Source: Flavobacterium sp. (GTDB lineage Bacteria > Bacteroidota > Bacteroidia > Flavobacteriales > Flavobacteriaceae). Taken from it: a DNA stretch of 64,000 nt. The stretch is from contig NZ_JAHEBT010000004.1 in assembly GCF_024642105.1 (NCBI RefSeq), positions 1-64,000 of the forward strand, written 5' to 3'. The position numbers and the translations under genes are program-made. Below, in pieces: positions 17,536 through 25,058 of the stretch. Numbering within the stretch: position 1 is the stretch's first letter; every line of letters begins with the position of its first letter. The notes below the pieces were generated by a model that ran no database searches, was not told the origin of the DNA, and saw only the letters and a list, made by a program, of their open reading frames with translations.

Positions 17536-19485
17536 ATGTTAGAAGAAAAGAATGATAACCTGCTTGAAGCAGATGGAAATGGAACTGATTCTACAGAATC
17601 AACACCTACAGTAACACCAGTTGAAACAACTGAAATCTCTAATGAAGCAGTAGCTCCAGAAGCCAATGTAAATCAAACCATTATTGAGGCAATTGCAGAC
17701 ACCAATGCAGAGGAAAGCGAAGACGAAAGCTTAAAAGAACGTCACGATATTCCGATGCAAGATTATGATCCTTTATCTATGGAAGCACTTGTGGATGAAT
17801 TAAATACTTTAGTTTCTAACGAAAAAGTGTTATCCATTAAAGACCATGTTGAGGAAATCAAAAAGGCTTTTTTGGCTAAATACAATCACCTTATTGAGGA
17901 GAAAAAAGAAGAATTTCTTGCTAAAAATCAAGATCCAAATGAAGAATTTCAGTACCACTTTCCTCTTAAGTCAAAATTTGACAACATCTATTCTGTTTAC
18001 AGAAACCATAAAAATGAACACTTCAAAAGCTTACAAACGAGCTTAAAAAACAATTTAGAGAATCGTTTAGCCATTGTTGAAGAGTTAAAAGAATTAATTA
18101 ACCCGCAAGCCAACATTAAAGACATCTTAAAACATTTTAATGACTTAAGAGAGCGTTGGAAAAATGCAGGACCAATTCCGAAAGACAAATACAATCACGT
18201 TTGGAATAACTACCATTTTCACGTAGAAAATTTCTATGACTATTTGCACCTAGATCGTGAAGCGAGAGACATTGATTTCAAACACAATTTAGAGCAAAAA
18301 CAAAAAATTGTAGCTCGTGTAGAAGAATTGGTAAAAGAAGAAGATATCAATAAAGCGTTCCGTGAATTGCAAGATTTACACCGCATTTGGAAAGAAGAAA
18401 TTGGACCTGTTTCTAGAGAATATCGTGAAGAAATTTGGAACCAATTTAGTGATTTGACAAAGCAAATGCACGACAAACGCGAGCTATTATTTGAAAAACT
18501 AAGAGGTGCTGAAGTTGAAAACTTAGCTAAGAAAAAAGAAATCATTGCTCAAATTGAAGTTTTGGCTACTGAAAAAGTCAATGCCCATACGCAATGGTTA
18601 GCGCAAATAGAAAAAGTAGAAGCTTTAAGAGCCGCATTTTTCGCAGCAGGTAAAGTTCCAGCTGATGTGAATGAAGCTACTTGGAGTGCTTTTAAAACTG
18701 CAGTGCGTAACTTCAATTCATTCAAAAACTCGTTTTATAAAGACATCAAAAAAGATCAAAACGATAACTTAAGTAAAAAACAAGCTTTGGTGGCTAAAGC
18801 CAAAGAATTACAAGAAAGTACTGATTTTGCAACTTCTACTCCAATTATGAAACAAATTCAAGAGGAATGGAAGAAAATTGGCCATGTCCCAAGAAAATAT
18901 TCAGATAGTATTTGGAAAGAATTCAAAGACGCTTGTAATCATTATTTTGACAAATTAAAAGAGCAAAAGAATGAAGAAAGCAGCGAAGAAGTAGCTGCTT
19001 TTGAAAACAAAAAAGCCTATTTAGAAACATTAAGAGCCTTCCAATTAGTAGGTGATCATAAAACGGATTTGGAGGGTATTAAATTACATATTCAAAACTG
19101 GAAAGCTTTTGGAAAAGTACCTTTTGCCAGACGTCACATCGAAGGAAAGTTCAATAAAATTTTAGATGCTCTTTTTGAAAAATTAAGTTTGAGTAAAAAA
19201 GATTCGGATATGATGCGTTTTGCGAACCGAATGGATCAATTGTCTGAAAGCAATGATTCGCGTAAGATAGAAAGCGAGAAAATATTCTTAATTCGTAAAA
19301 TTGAAGAAGTGCAAAATGAAATTTTCCAATTAGAAAATAATATTCAGTTTTTCACCAATACTAAAAATGCAAAAAAAGAAAATTCAATTGTGTTGGAAGT
19401 TCGAAAAAACATCGCCATCCACAAGGAAAGTTTAGAAGTTTGGAAAGAAAAATTGAAACAATTACGAAACCTAAAGCAGGAATAA
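17536..19485 (+). CDS. DUF349-repeat protein
   Basis: 649-aa, highly charged cytosolic protein with at least five DUF349 repeats, each with the signature W-x(2-3)-[AIG]G-x-[VI]-P-[KR] followed by a long helix. Examples are RWKNAGPIPKDKYNHVW, IGPVSREYREEIW, AAGKVPADVNEATW, EWKKIGHVPRKYSDSIW and NWKAFGKVPFARRHI. The N-terminal 75 residues are acidic and Thr/Glu-rich, probably disordered; the C-terminus is coiled coil (about 600-649). The function of DUF349 proteins is not established. The ATG at 17536 (MLEEKNDN) is preferred over the upstream TTG. A terminator follows. Confidence 0.85.
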   Translation: MLEEKNDNLLEADGNGTDSTESTPTVTPVETTEISNEAVAPEANVNQTIIEAIADTNAEESEDESLKERHDIPMQDYDPLSMEALVDELNTLVSNEKVLSIKDHVEEIKKAFLAKYNHLIEEKKEEFLAKNQDPNEEFQYHFPLKSKFDNIYSVYRNHKNEHFKSLQTSLKNNLENRLAIVEELKELINPQANIKDILKHFNDLRERWKNAGPIPKDKYNHVWNNYHFHVENFYDYLHLDREARDIDFKHNLEQKQKIVARVEELVKEEDINKAFRELQDLHRIWKEEIGPVSREYREEIWNQFSDLTKQMHDKRELLFEKLRGAEVENLAKKKEIIAQIEVLATEKVNAHTQWLAQIEKVEALRAAFFAAGKVPADVNEATWSAFKTAVRNFNSFKNSFYKDIKKDQNDNLSKKQALVAKAKELQESTDFATSTPIMKQIQEEWKKIGHVPRKYSDSIWKEFKDACNHYFDKLKEQKNEESSEEVAAFENKKAYLETLRAFQLVGDHKTDLEGIKLHIQNWKAFGKVPFARRHIEGKFNKILDALFEKLSLSKKDSDMMRFANRMDQLSESNDSRKIESEKIFLIRKIEEVQNEIFQLENNIQFFTNTKNAKKENSIVLEVRKNIAIHKESLEVWKEKLKQLRNLKQE

Positions 19486-19502
19486 TTTTTATCCTTATAC
19501 CT

Positions 19503-19531
19503 AAAACCTCAATTCAAAAGATTGAGGTTTT
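19503..19531 (+). terminator. Terminator after the DUF349 gene
   Basis: AAAACCTCAAT and ATTGAGGTTTT form a perfect 11-bp stem with a 7-nt loop, followed by more T. Confidence 0.85.
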
Positions 19532-19552
19532 TTTATACAAAAAATCGAAGGA

Positions 19553-19566
19553 ATGATAAATATCAT
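19553..19566. promoter_or_regulatory. Fnr-type operator ATGATAAATATCAT (hemN)
   Basis: A perfect 14-bp palindrome (ATGATA-AA-TATCAT). Its centre (19559.5) is 29.5 bp upstream of the first base of the hemN -7 element, near -41.5. Two other promoters in this window (ccoS and ccoI) have a related palindrome at exactly the same distance. Confidence 0.75.
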
Positions 19567-19588
19567 TTTAATTTACTGAAAGCTGGTT

Positions 19589-19596
19589 TACTTTTG
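19589..19596 (+). promoter_or_regulatory. hemN -7 element TACTTTTG
   Basis: TACTTTTG with no TTG at the -33 position, as expected for an activator-dependent promoter. Predicted leader to ATG 19617 is about 16 nt. Confidence 0.65.
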
Positions 19597-19616
19597 GACA
19601 TTCAAATGATTTTGTT

Positions 19617-20981
19617 ATGACTAATTCTCTTATACAAAAGTACAATGTTCCTGGACCAAGGTACACTAGCTACCCTACAGTTCCCTATTGGAATGAGCTT
19701 GATTTTACTTATGAAATTTGGTTAAACACACTCAAAAAATCATTTATAGAAAGTAATTCAACAGAAGGAATTAGTTTGTATATCCATTTGCCTTTTTGCG
19801 AAAGCATGTGTACTTTTTGTGGATGTAACAAGCGTATTACAAAAAATCACGAAGTAGAAAACCCCTACATTCAAGCAATTTTAAAAGAATGGACTTTGTA
19901 TTGTGATGTCCTTAACGAAAGACCTAACATTAAAGAAATTCACTTAGGCGGAGGAACGCCTACTTTTTTCTCTTCTGAAAATTTAGCAATGCTCATCAAT
20001 GGCATTTTTGCAAAAGCAGACAAAGCTCCTGATTATGAATTTAGTTTTGAAGGACACCCCAATAATACTACGCGAGAACAATTGCAACAATTATACGATT
20101 TAGGTTTTAGACGGGTGAGTTTTGGAGTTCAAGATTATTCTGAAAAAGTACAAAAAGCAATTCACCGCATTCAACCTTTTCTTAATGTTGCCAAAGTAAC
20201 GTTGTGGGCGAGAGAAATTGGCTATACTTCAATAGGTCATGACATTATTTTTGGTTTGCCTTTTCAAGAAAAAGAGGATGTGATTGACACTATTGAAAAG
20301 ACCAAATCCTTACAACCTGACCGATTGGCTTTTTACAGCTACGCACACGTGCCTTGGATTAAAGGAAATGGACAGCGCGGGTTTAATGATGAAGACATTC
20401 CAAAAGATGATAAAAAAAGAGAATTATACGAAACCGGTAAACAATTGTTATATGAAAACGACTATCACGAGATTGGGATGGATCATTTTGCATTGACAAG
20501 TGATAGTTTATTTCAATCATTTGAGGTAGGCAAACTGCATCGCAATTTTATGGGATACAGTTCTTCCAAAACGCAATTAATGATTGGTTTAGGTGTTTCG
20601 TCTATTAGTGACAGCTGGTACAGCTTTGCTCAAAATGTAAAAACTATAGAGGAATATTATCAATTGTTAGACGCCAATACCATTCCTGTTTTTAGAGGAC
20701 ATGTATTGACTGAGGAAGATTTAACTATTAGAAGACACATTCTGAATTTGATGTGCCAATTTAAAACCTCTTGGGCAGACCCAAAGAACTACTTTAATGA
20801 AATTCCTGAAATAGTAATTCAATTAAAAGAAATGGAAAAAGACGGACTAGTGAATTTCATTCCTGAAGGCATTCAAGTAACAGAAGCGGGAAAACCCTTC
20901 GTTCGAAATATTTGTATGGCTTTTGATTTATTATTAAAACGAAAAGCGCCAAACACAGCGTTATTTTCGATGACAGTATAA
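19617..20981 (+). CDS. hemN: Oxygen-independent coproporphyrinogen III oxidase
   Basis: Radical-SAM enzyme that converts coproporphyrinogen III to protoporphyrinogen IX without oxygen, a heme-synthesis step needed under low oxygen. 454 aa, full length for true HemN. The SAM cluster motif is C61-x3-C65-x2-C68 (FCESMCTFCGC), with the extra C70 characteristic of authentic HemN rather than HemW. The N-terminal YNVPGPRYTSYPTVPYW and IHLGGGTPTFF are also diagnostic. It has an Fnr-type palindrome at about -41.5. It converges on the cco operon end, separated by a shared terminator. Confidence 0.96.
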   Translation: MTNSLIQKYNVPGPRYTSYPTVPYWNELDFTYEIWLNTLKKSFIESNSTEGISLYIHLPFCESMCTFCGCNKRITKNHEVENPYIQAILKEWTLYCDVLNERPNIKEIHLGGGTPTFFSSENLAMLINGIFAKADKAPDYEFSFEGHPNNTTREQLQQLYDLGFRRVSFGVQDYSEKVQKAIHRIQPFLNVAKVTLWAREIGYTSIGHDIIFGLPFQEKEDVIDTIEKTKSLQPDRLAFYSYAHVPWIKGNGQRGFNDEDIPKDDKKRELYETGKQLLYENDYHEIGMDHFALTSDSLFQSFEVGKLHRNFMGYSSSKTQLMIGLGVSSISDSWYSFAQNVKTIEEYYQLLDANTIPVFRGHVLTEEDLTIRRHILNLMCQFKTSWADPKNYFNEIPEIVIQLKEMEKDGLVNFIPEGIQVTEAGKPFVRNICMAFDLLLKRKAPNTALFSMTV

Positions 20982-20983
20982 AA

Positions 20984-21011
20984 AATAAGCACACTTTAAA
21001 GTGTGCTTATT
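20984..21011. terminator. Bidirectional terminator between hemN and the cco operon
   Basis: A 28-bp perfect palindrome: AATAAGCACACT, loop TTAA, AGTGTGCTTATT. It lies between two convergent gene ends and has A/T runs on both sides. Confidence 0.85.
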
Positions 21012-21030
21012 GATTCTAAAATAAATCCAT

Positions 21031-21261
21031 TTAACTTTTAATAATCGATACCAATTCGTCTTTCATGAACAGTAAATTAGCTTTTAATTGATGTAAGTGT
21101 TCGTCGGTAGCCACTTCTACACCCATATTAATTCGGTGAATTTCATGTTCTAATTCGTGATACTCATCAAATACTTTTCTGAAATGTTCATCCTCAATTT
21201 TTAATTGATGAATTCTATCGTGGTACTCTGGTAATTCGTGTAATAAATCGTGTCTTTCCAT
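21031..21261 (-). CDS. DUF465 (YdcH-like) small protein
   Basis: 76-aa, His/Glu-rich helical protein that matches the DUF465/YdcH pattern: LLHELPEYHDRIHQLKIEDEHFRKVFDEYHELEHEIHRINMGVE then DEHLHQLKANLLFMKDEL. The family is widespread and of unknown function. It contains at least ten histidines, more than I would expect for the family, which could bind metal (inference). It is the last gene of the cco operon, 29 bp after the TauE/SafE gene, so it is expected to share low-oxygen regulation. Confidence 0.75.
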   Translation of the reverse strand: MERHDLLHELPEYHDRIHQLKIEDEHFRKVFDEYHELEHEIHRINMGVEVATDEHLHQLKANLLFMKDELVSIIKS

Positions 21262-21290
21262 TGTTACAAATTTTAAATTCTAAACTATTT

Positions 21291-21992
21291 TTAATGACAA
21301 TTTGGAGTTTCTTGAATAAACAAACTCATATTGGCTGGTGAAACGTAGGGAATTCCTAATCCCAATCCGCGCAATATGAATAAAATACCTATGGTAACAC
21401 CCACATAAGGAATCGCTTTTTGAACTTTATTACGAAATGAAAGTGTCATAAAAGAATTCAAATAGGTTACACTACTCATCATAGGAATTGTACCCAAGCC
21501 AAAAAGCAACATATACACTATTCCAAAAGGGACACTTTGCATCGCAATGGCGCCAAATAAAGCTACATATACCATTCCGCAAGGCAAAAAACCATTCAGT
21601 AAGCCAATGGTAAATAGTGATTGGTAACTTTTATTTTTAAATTGTTTCCCTAAAGCTATTTTAATCTTCGAAATCAGACGAAATACGGGTTTAGAGAAAT
21701 TATAATTGGCCAACACTCTTTCCGGTGTTAGGATCGTAATAATCATCGCTACACCTATAAATATAGACAATTTTTGCTGAATTCCTGCAAGAAAAAAACC
21801 TTTTCCTACCAAACCAAAAACCAAACCAATTGTAGCATAGGCAGACAAACGTCCGAAATGATAGGTTATAATCTGACTCGCTTTTTTTGTTGGATTATTT
21901 CTATCTACTGGAATCATCATAGCAATTGGCCCACACATTCCGATGCAATGCAGGCTACTTATTAAACCAAAGATAAAAGCAGAATACAACAT
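21291..21992 (-). CDS. TauE/SafE-DsbD-like membrane protein of the cco operon
   Basis: 233-aa polytopic inner-membrane protein with about six hydrophobic segments, of the type annotated as sulfite exporter TauE/SafE or cytochrome-biogenesis transmembrane region. The N-terminal motif LHCIGMCGPIAMMIP (about 15-29) carries His and two Cys in H-C-x2-M-C-G, a likely metal or redox site. A second conserved segment is LNGFLPCGMVYVAL (about 132-145). Proteins of this type are frequent beside cbb3 oxidase genes and are thought to take part in copper delivery; transport of sulfite is not indicated here. Stop-to-start distance from ccoH is 6 bp. Confidence 0.82.
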   Translation of the reverse strand: MLYSAFIFGLISSLHCIGMCGPIAMMIPVDRNNPTKKASQIITYHFGRLSAYATIGLVFGLVGKGFFLAGIQQKLSIFIGVAMIITILTPERVLANYNFSKPVFRLISKIKIALGKQFKNKSYQSLFTIGLLNGFLPCGMVYVALFGAIAMQSVPFGIVYMLLFGLGTIPMMSSVTYLNSFMTLSFRNKVQKAIPYVGVTIGILFILRGLGLGIPYVSPANMSLFIQETPNCH

Positions 21993-21998
21993 AAACAG

Positions 21999-22448
21999 CT
22001 AATTAATATAGATTGTTTCTTTCGTTAAATACGACTTCCCTTCGTATTGCCATTCCATATTAATATCCCAACGGCCACCTACCAAACTTTTTTTAGGTAT
22101 GAGCAAAGTTGGTTCAGAAATAGAAATCGGAATTTCGAAATCCATTTTTTTGTTAGATGGCCTATAAAGGGATACTGTTCCTTTAATTTTCTTTGGAACA
22201 AACACTGATGGAAAAGTAATCAAAACTCCTTCCTGAGTTACTATAACCTTTGGTTTTTCGACCAAATTCTGCGCGTTTTGAGTGCGTTGCATTTCTTTTC
22301 CAAATTGCGCATCGTGCTTGTAATACTCCTCTACAACCAAATCATTGTCGTATTTTGAATTCGATTGTACTTCAATTACAAAATACAAAATAAATGCCAT
22401 GAATAATCCAAATGCTATTACAATACCTGTTCCCCAATTGATTTTCAT
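21999..22448 (-). CDS. ccoH: FixH/CcoH cbb3 oxidase assembly protein
   Basis: 149-aa protein with one N-terminal membrane segment (WGTGIVIAFGLFMAFILYFVI, about 5-25) and a periplasmic beta-rich domain. The following helix YDNDLVVEEYYKHDAQFGKEMQRTQNAQ and the C-terminal GRWDINMEWQYEGKSYLTKETIYI are typical of FixH. FixH/CcoH stabilises the cbb3 oxidase complex during assembly. It lies between ccoG and the TauE/SafE gene, as in many cbb3 loci. Confidence 0.88.
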   Translation of the reverse strand: MKINWGTGIVIAFGLFMAFILYFVIEVQSNSKYDNDLVVEEYYKHDAQFGKEMQRTQNAQNLVEKPKVIVTQEGVLITFPSVFVPKKIKGTVSLYRPSNKKMDFEIPISISEPTLLIPKKSLVGGRWDINMEWQYEGKSYLTKETIYIN

Positions 22449-22471
22449 CGTTTTACTATTTTAAAAAGTAA

Positions 22472-23890
22472 TTAATCAAAACTTCTCGGACTTAAAAAAT
22501 TAGTCGTTGCTGTTTCAATTTTTTTATTTCCGTTATACACCTCAATTTCTAACTTGGTTTTATCTGTTTCTAAGAGATACTGATTAATTTCAACAAATAA
22601 AGTTCCACTGTTCATACCTTGTTTTGGCACTTTAAAATCTTGTTTTCCTACTACCTTCAAAGTTCCTTTAATTCCAACCAATTTAAAGTGAATATCCTTA
22701 AATTCTTCATTGGTCTTATTAATGATTTTAAAGGTATAGATATTACTAATATTTTCACCTTTATGTTGGTACAATTGACCTGGCAATCGTAAAATAGATG
22801 CTTCTACATCGGTTCTTAAAAACAACAAACCAGTCAAAACACCTACCAAAATAATCAACACAGCAGAATATCCTTTCATCCTTGCCGTGAATTGAAACTT
22901 AGATTTTTTCTCAATTTCGTCTTCTGAGGCATACCGAATTAATCCTTTGGGTAAACCAACGCTTTCCATAATAGTATCACACTCATCAATACATGCCGTA
23001 CAGTTCACACATTCTAATTGCGTTCCGTTTCGAATATCGATTCCCGTTGGACAAACGTGCACACATTGGTGGCAATCAATACAATCTCCTTTTCCAGCTG
23101 TAGCACGATCTTCATTTTTATTGAATTTAGCCCTTCCTGCTTCTTTTTCGCCACGAACAAAATCGTACGCTACGTTAATGGATTTGTTGTCCAAAAGGAC
23201 ACCTTGCAATCTTCCATAAGGACACGCAATAATACACACCTGCTCTCTGAACCAAACGAAAACAAAATAGAAAACTCCAGTAAAAATGAACAACGCGATT
23301 AAGGTACTAAAATGACTTTCGGGTCCCTCTTCAATCATTTTAAAGAGTTCATCACTACTGATTAAATAGGCTAAAAAGACATTGGCTATGAAAAAAGAGA
23401 TGACCAAAAACAAAAACCATTTGATTCCTTTTTTTCTTATTTTTTCAGTGTTCCATTCTTGTTTACTCAAACGAATCTGCGCCCCTCGATCTCCTTCTAT
23501 CCAAAATTCGATTCGACGAAAAACCATTTCTAAAAAAATAGTTTGGGGGCAAATCCAGCCACAGAATATTCGTCCAAAAATTACCGTAAAAAGAATGACA
23601 AAAACGACCCCAACAATCATGAACATCACGAATAAATAAAAATCCTGAGGCCAAAATGGAAACCCAAAAATATTGAATCGACGTTCCAAGACATTAAACA
23701 TCATGAATTGGTTCCCATTGATTTTAATAAATGGATTGGCAATCAGTATCGCTAACAAAAAATAACTAACTAATTTTCTGTACTCATACAACTTACCTGA
23801 TGGCTTTTTAGGAAAAATAAATTTTCTTTTTCCCTCCTCGTCTATGGTACCGATACTATCTCTAAAAGACTCGTCTGATAAATTTGACAT
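22472..23890 (-). CDS. ccoG: CcoG/FixG membrane ferredoxin-type protein
   Basis: 472-aa inner-membrane protein for cbb3 oxidase assembly; in other bacteria CcoG reduces Cu(II) to Cu(I) for insertion into CcoN. It has about five membrane segments. The quinol-reductase-like motif GRIFCGWICPQTIF (about 105-118) and CIIACPYGRLQ occur in the membrane part. Two 4Fe-4S motifs follow: CIDCHQCVHVCPTGIDI and CVNCTACIDECD (about 260-305). The C-terminal Ig-like domain (about 360-472) is typical. It follows ccoP after 59 bp that contain a hairpin. Confidence 0.94.
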   Translation of the reverse strand: MSNLSDESFRDSIGTIDEEGKRKFIFPKKPSGKLYEYRKLVSYFLLAILIANPFIKINGNQFMMFNVLERRFNIFGFPFWPQDFYLFVMFMIVGVVFVILFTVIFGRIFCGWICPQTIFLEMVFRRIEFWIEGDRGAQIRLSKQEWNTEKIRKKGIKWFLFLVISFFIANVFLAYLISSDELFKMIEEGPESHFSTLIALFIFTGVFYFVFVWFREQVCIIACPYGRLQGVLLDNKSINVAYDFVRGEKEAGRAKFNKNEDRATAGKGDCIDCHQCVHVCPTGIDIRNGTQLECVNCTACIDECDTIMESVGLPKGLIRYASEDEIEKKSKFQFTARMKGYSAVLIILVGVLTGLLFLRTDVEASILRLPGQLYQHKGENISNIYTFKIINKTNEEFKDIHFKLVGIKGTLKVVGKQDFKVPKQGMNSGTLFVEINQYLLETDKTKLEIEVYNGNKKIETATTNFLSPRSFD

Positions 23891-23904
23891 TAGGTCGAAA
23901 TTTT

Positions 23905-23938
23905 AAAAGACCAATTTCAAAATCGAAATTGGTCTTTT
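23905..23938 (-). terminator. Hairpin between ccoP and ccoG
   Basis: AAAAGACCAATTTC pairs perfectly with GAAATTGGTCTTTT across a 6-nt loop. On the transcribed strand it is followed by only a short T stretch, so it may be a partial terminator or an mRNA-stabilising 3' end that lowers expression of the assembly genes relative to the oxidase subunits. Confidence 0.65.
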
Positions 23939-23949
23939 AGTTAGTGTAA

Positions 23950-24849
23950 TTATTTTGCAGATGTTGCAGCAGCTTCCTCTAACCAAACTTCCCCTTCTGG
24001 AGCTTTTGGATCTTTTGGATTACTTCCTTTTAAAGAAATAATATAACTCGCCACTTTTTGAATTTCTTTTGGTTTCAAAGTACCTTTCCAAGCAATCATT
24101 CCTTTTCCATCACGACCACCATTAGTAATGGTGTGAAATAAGTTTTTAATTCCTCCTCCTAAAATCCACTGCTCATCAGTCAAATTAGGTCCAATTTGCC
24201 CTCCTGCATCAGCTCTATGACAAGCCGCACAATTGGTTTCAAAAATTGTTTTACCTTCCGCTAATGCAGGTGCATCTGAAATAAGAGTAACTGTTTTTTC
24301 ATCCATCAAATCAGGAGCCGTTTTCATATATTCAGCTACTTCGATTTTGGCTTGTGCCAATTCTTTTTTCAATTCCGTCTCTTGATCATCCGCTCCTAAA
24401 ATTTCAAAACGCACTAAATATAGTACCGAAAATACAATACAAGCATAGAACAAGTAAATCCACCATGGCGGTAAATTATTGTCTAATTCTTTTATTCCGT
24501 CATAATCGTGGTCCAATAAAAGTTGGCTTTCATTTTCAATTGGTTCTGACTTCGTCAAAGATTTGACAATTTTAGTATACCATTGGCTATCTTTAAAACT
24601 TACTTGGGCTGCTGCTTCTAATTTTGATTTTTGCTCCTCTGTTAATAGTTGATAGGTAATTTTATCAATTGCACTTATTGTAATTTCTATTGCAATTAAA
24701 AGAAATAGAAAAACAAATAAGAATACAGAAACCATTGGAAACTTTACAAAAGCAGGTCGGTCTCCAGAGTCAATAAAAAACTCCATTGCACCAAAAACGG
24801 CAAAGAAGATAAGAGGAACTCTTACATATACAGGGATTAATTTTTTCAT
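23950..24849 (-). CDS. ccoP: cbb3 oxidase subunit CcoP (monoheme form)
   Basis: Membrane-anchored cytochrome c subunit that passes electrons to CcoO. 299 aa. Hydrophobic segments at about 9-25 and 38-60 precede the family's motif DHDYDGIKELDNNLPPWW (113-130) and a third segment at 131-147. There is only one heme c site, C207-x2-C210-H211, with the likely axial ligand M251 in GKGMIAWKG. Proteobacterial CcoP has two heme domains, so this is the shortened form with two extra N-terminal segments. The C-terminus is Ala/Glu-rich. It follows ccoQ by 18 bp. Confidence 0.93.
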   Translation of the reverse strand: MKKLIPVYVRVPLIFFAVFGAMEFFIDSGDRPAFVKFPMVSVFLFVFLFLLIAIEITISAIDKITYQLLTEEQKSKLEAAAQVSFKDSQWYTKIVKSLTKSEPIENESQLLLDHDYDGIKELDNNLPPWWIYLFYACIVFSVLYLVRFEILGADDQETELKKELAQAKIEVAEYMKTAPDLMDEKTVTLISDAPALAEGKTIFETNCAACHRADAGGQIGPNLTDEQWILGGGIKNLFHTITNGGRDGKGMIAWKGTLKPKEIQKVASYIISLKGSNPKDPKAPEGEVWLEEAAATSAK

Positions 24850-24867
24850 TTTAAAAAGTTTAAAAAA

Positions 24868-25047
24868 TTATAATGATGGATTCTCATTCAACGGAATCTG
24901 ACTTAACTCGTCTATTTTCTCTTTTTTATATGAGAATACCCAAAGTCCTAATCCTACAAAAAATAAAAAGAAAATTAACAATGATAGTATTGGATAAATC
25001 GCAACTCCCGCGATGGTTTCCATATTGTGTTTTATTTGTTCAAACAT
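24868..25047 (-). CDS. ccoQ: CcoQ-like small membrane subunit
   Basis: A 59-aa frame, MFEQIKHNMETIAGVAIYPI at the start, then one membrane segment (about 15-40: LSLLIFFLFFVGLGLWVFSY) and a charged tail KKEKIDELSQIPLNENPSL. Size, topology and position between ccoNO and ccoP identify it as CcoQ, which stabilises CcoP in the complex. It is below common ORF length cut-offs and easily missed. The gap to ccoNO is 11 bp and to ccoP 18 bp. A second ATG at codon 9 is possible. Confidence 0.88.
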   Translation of the reverse strand: MFEQIKHNMETIAGVAIYPILSLLIFFLFFVGLGLWVFSYKKEKIDELSQIPLNENPSL

Positions 25048-25058
25048 AGCTTACTATA

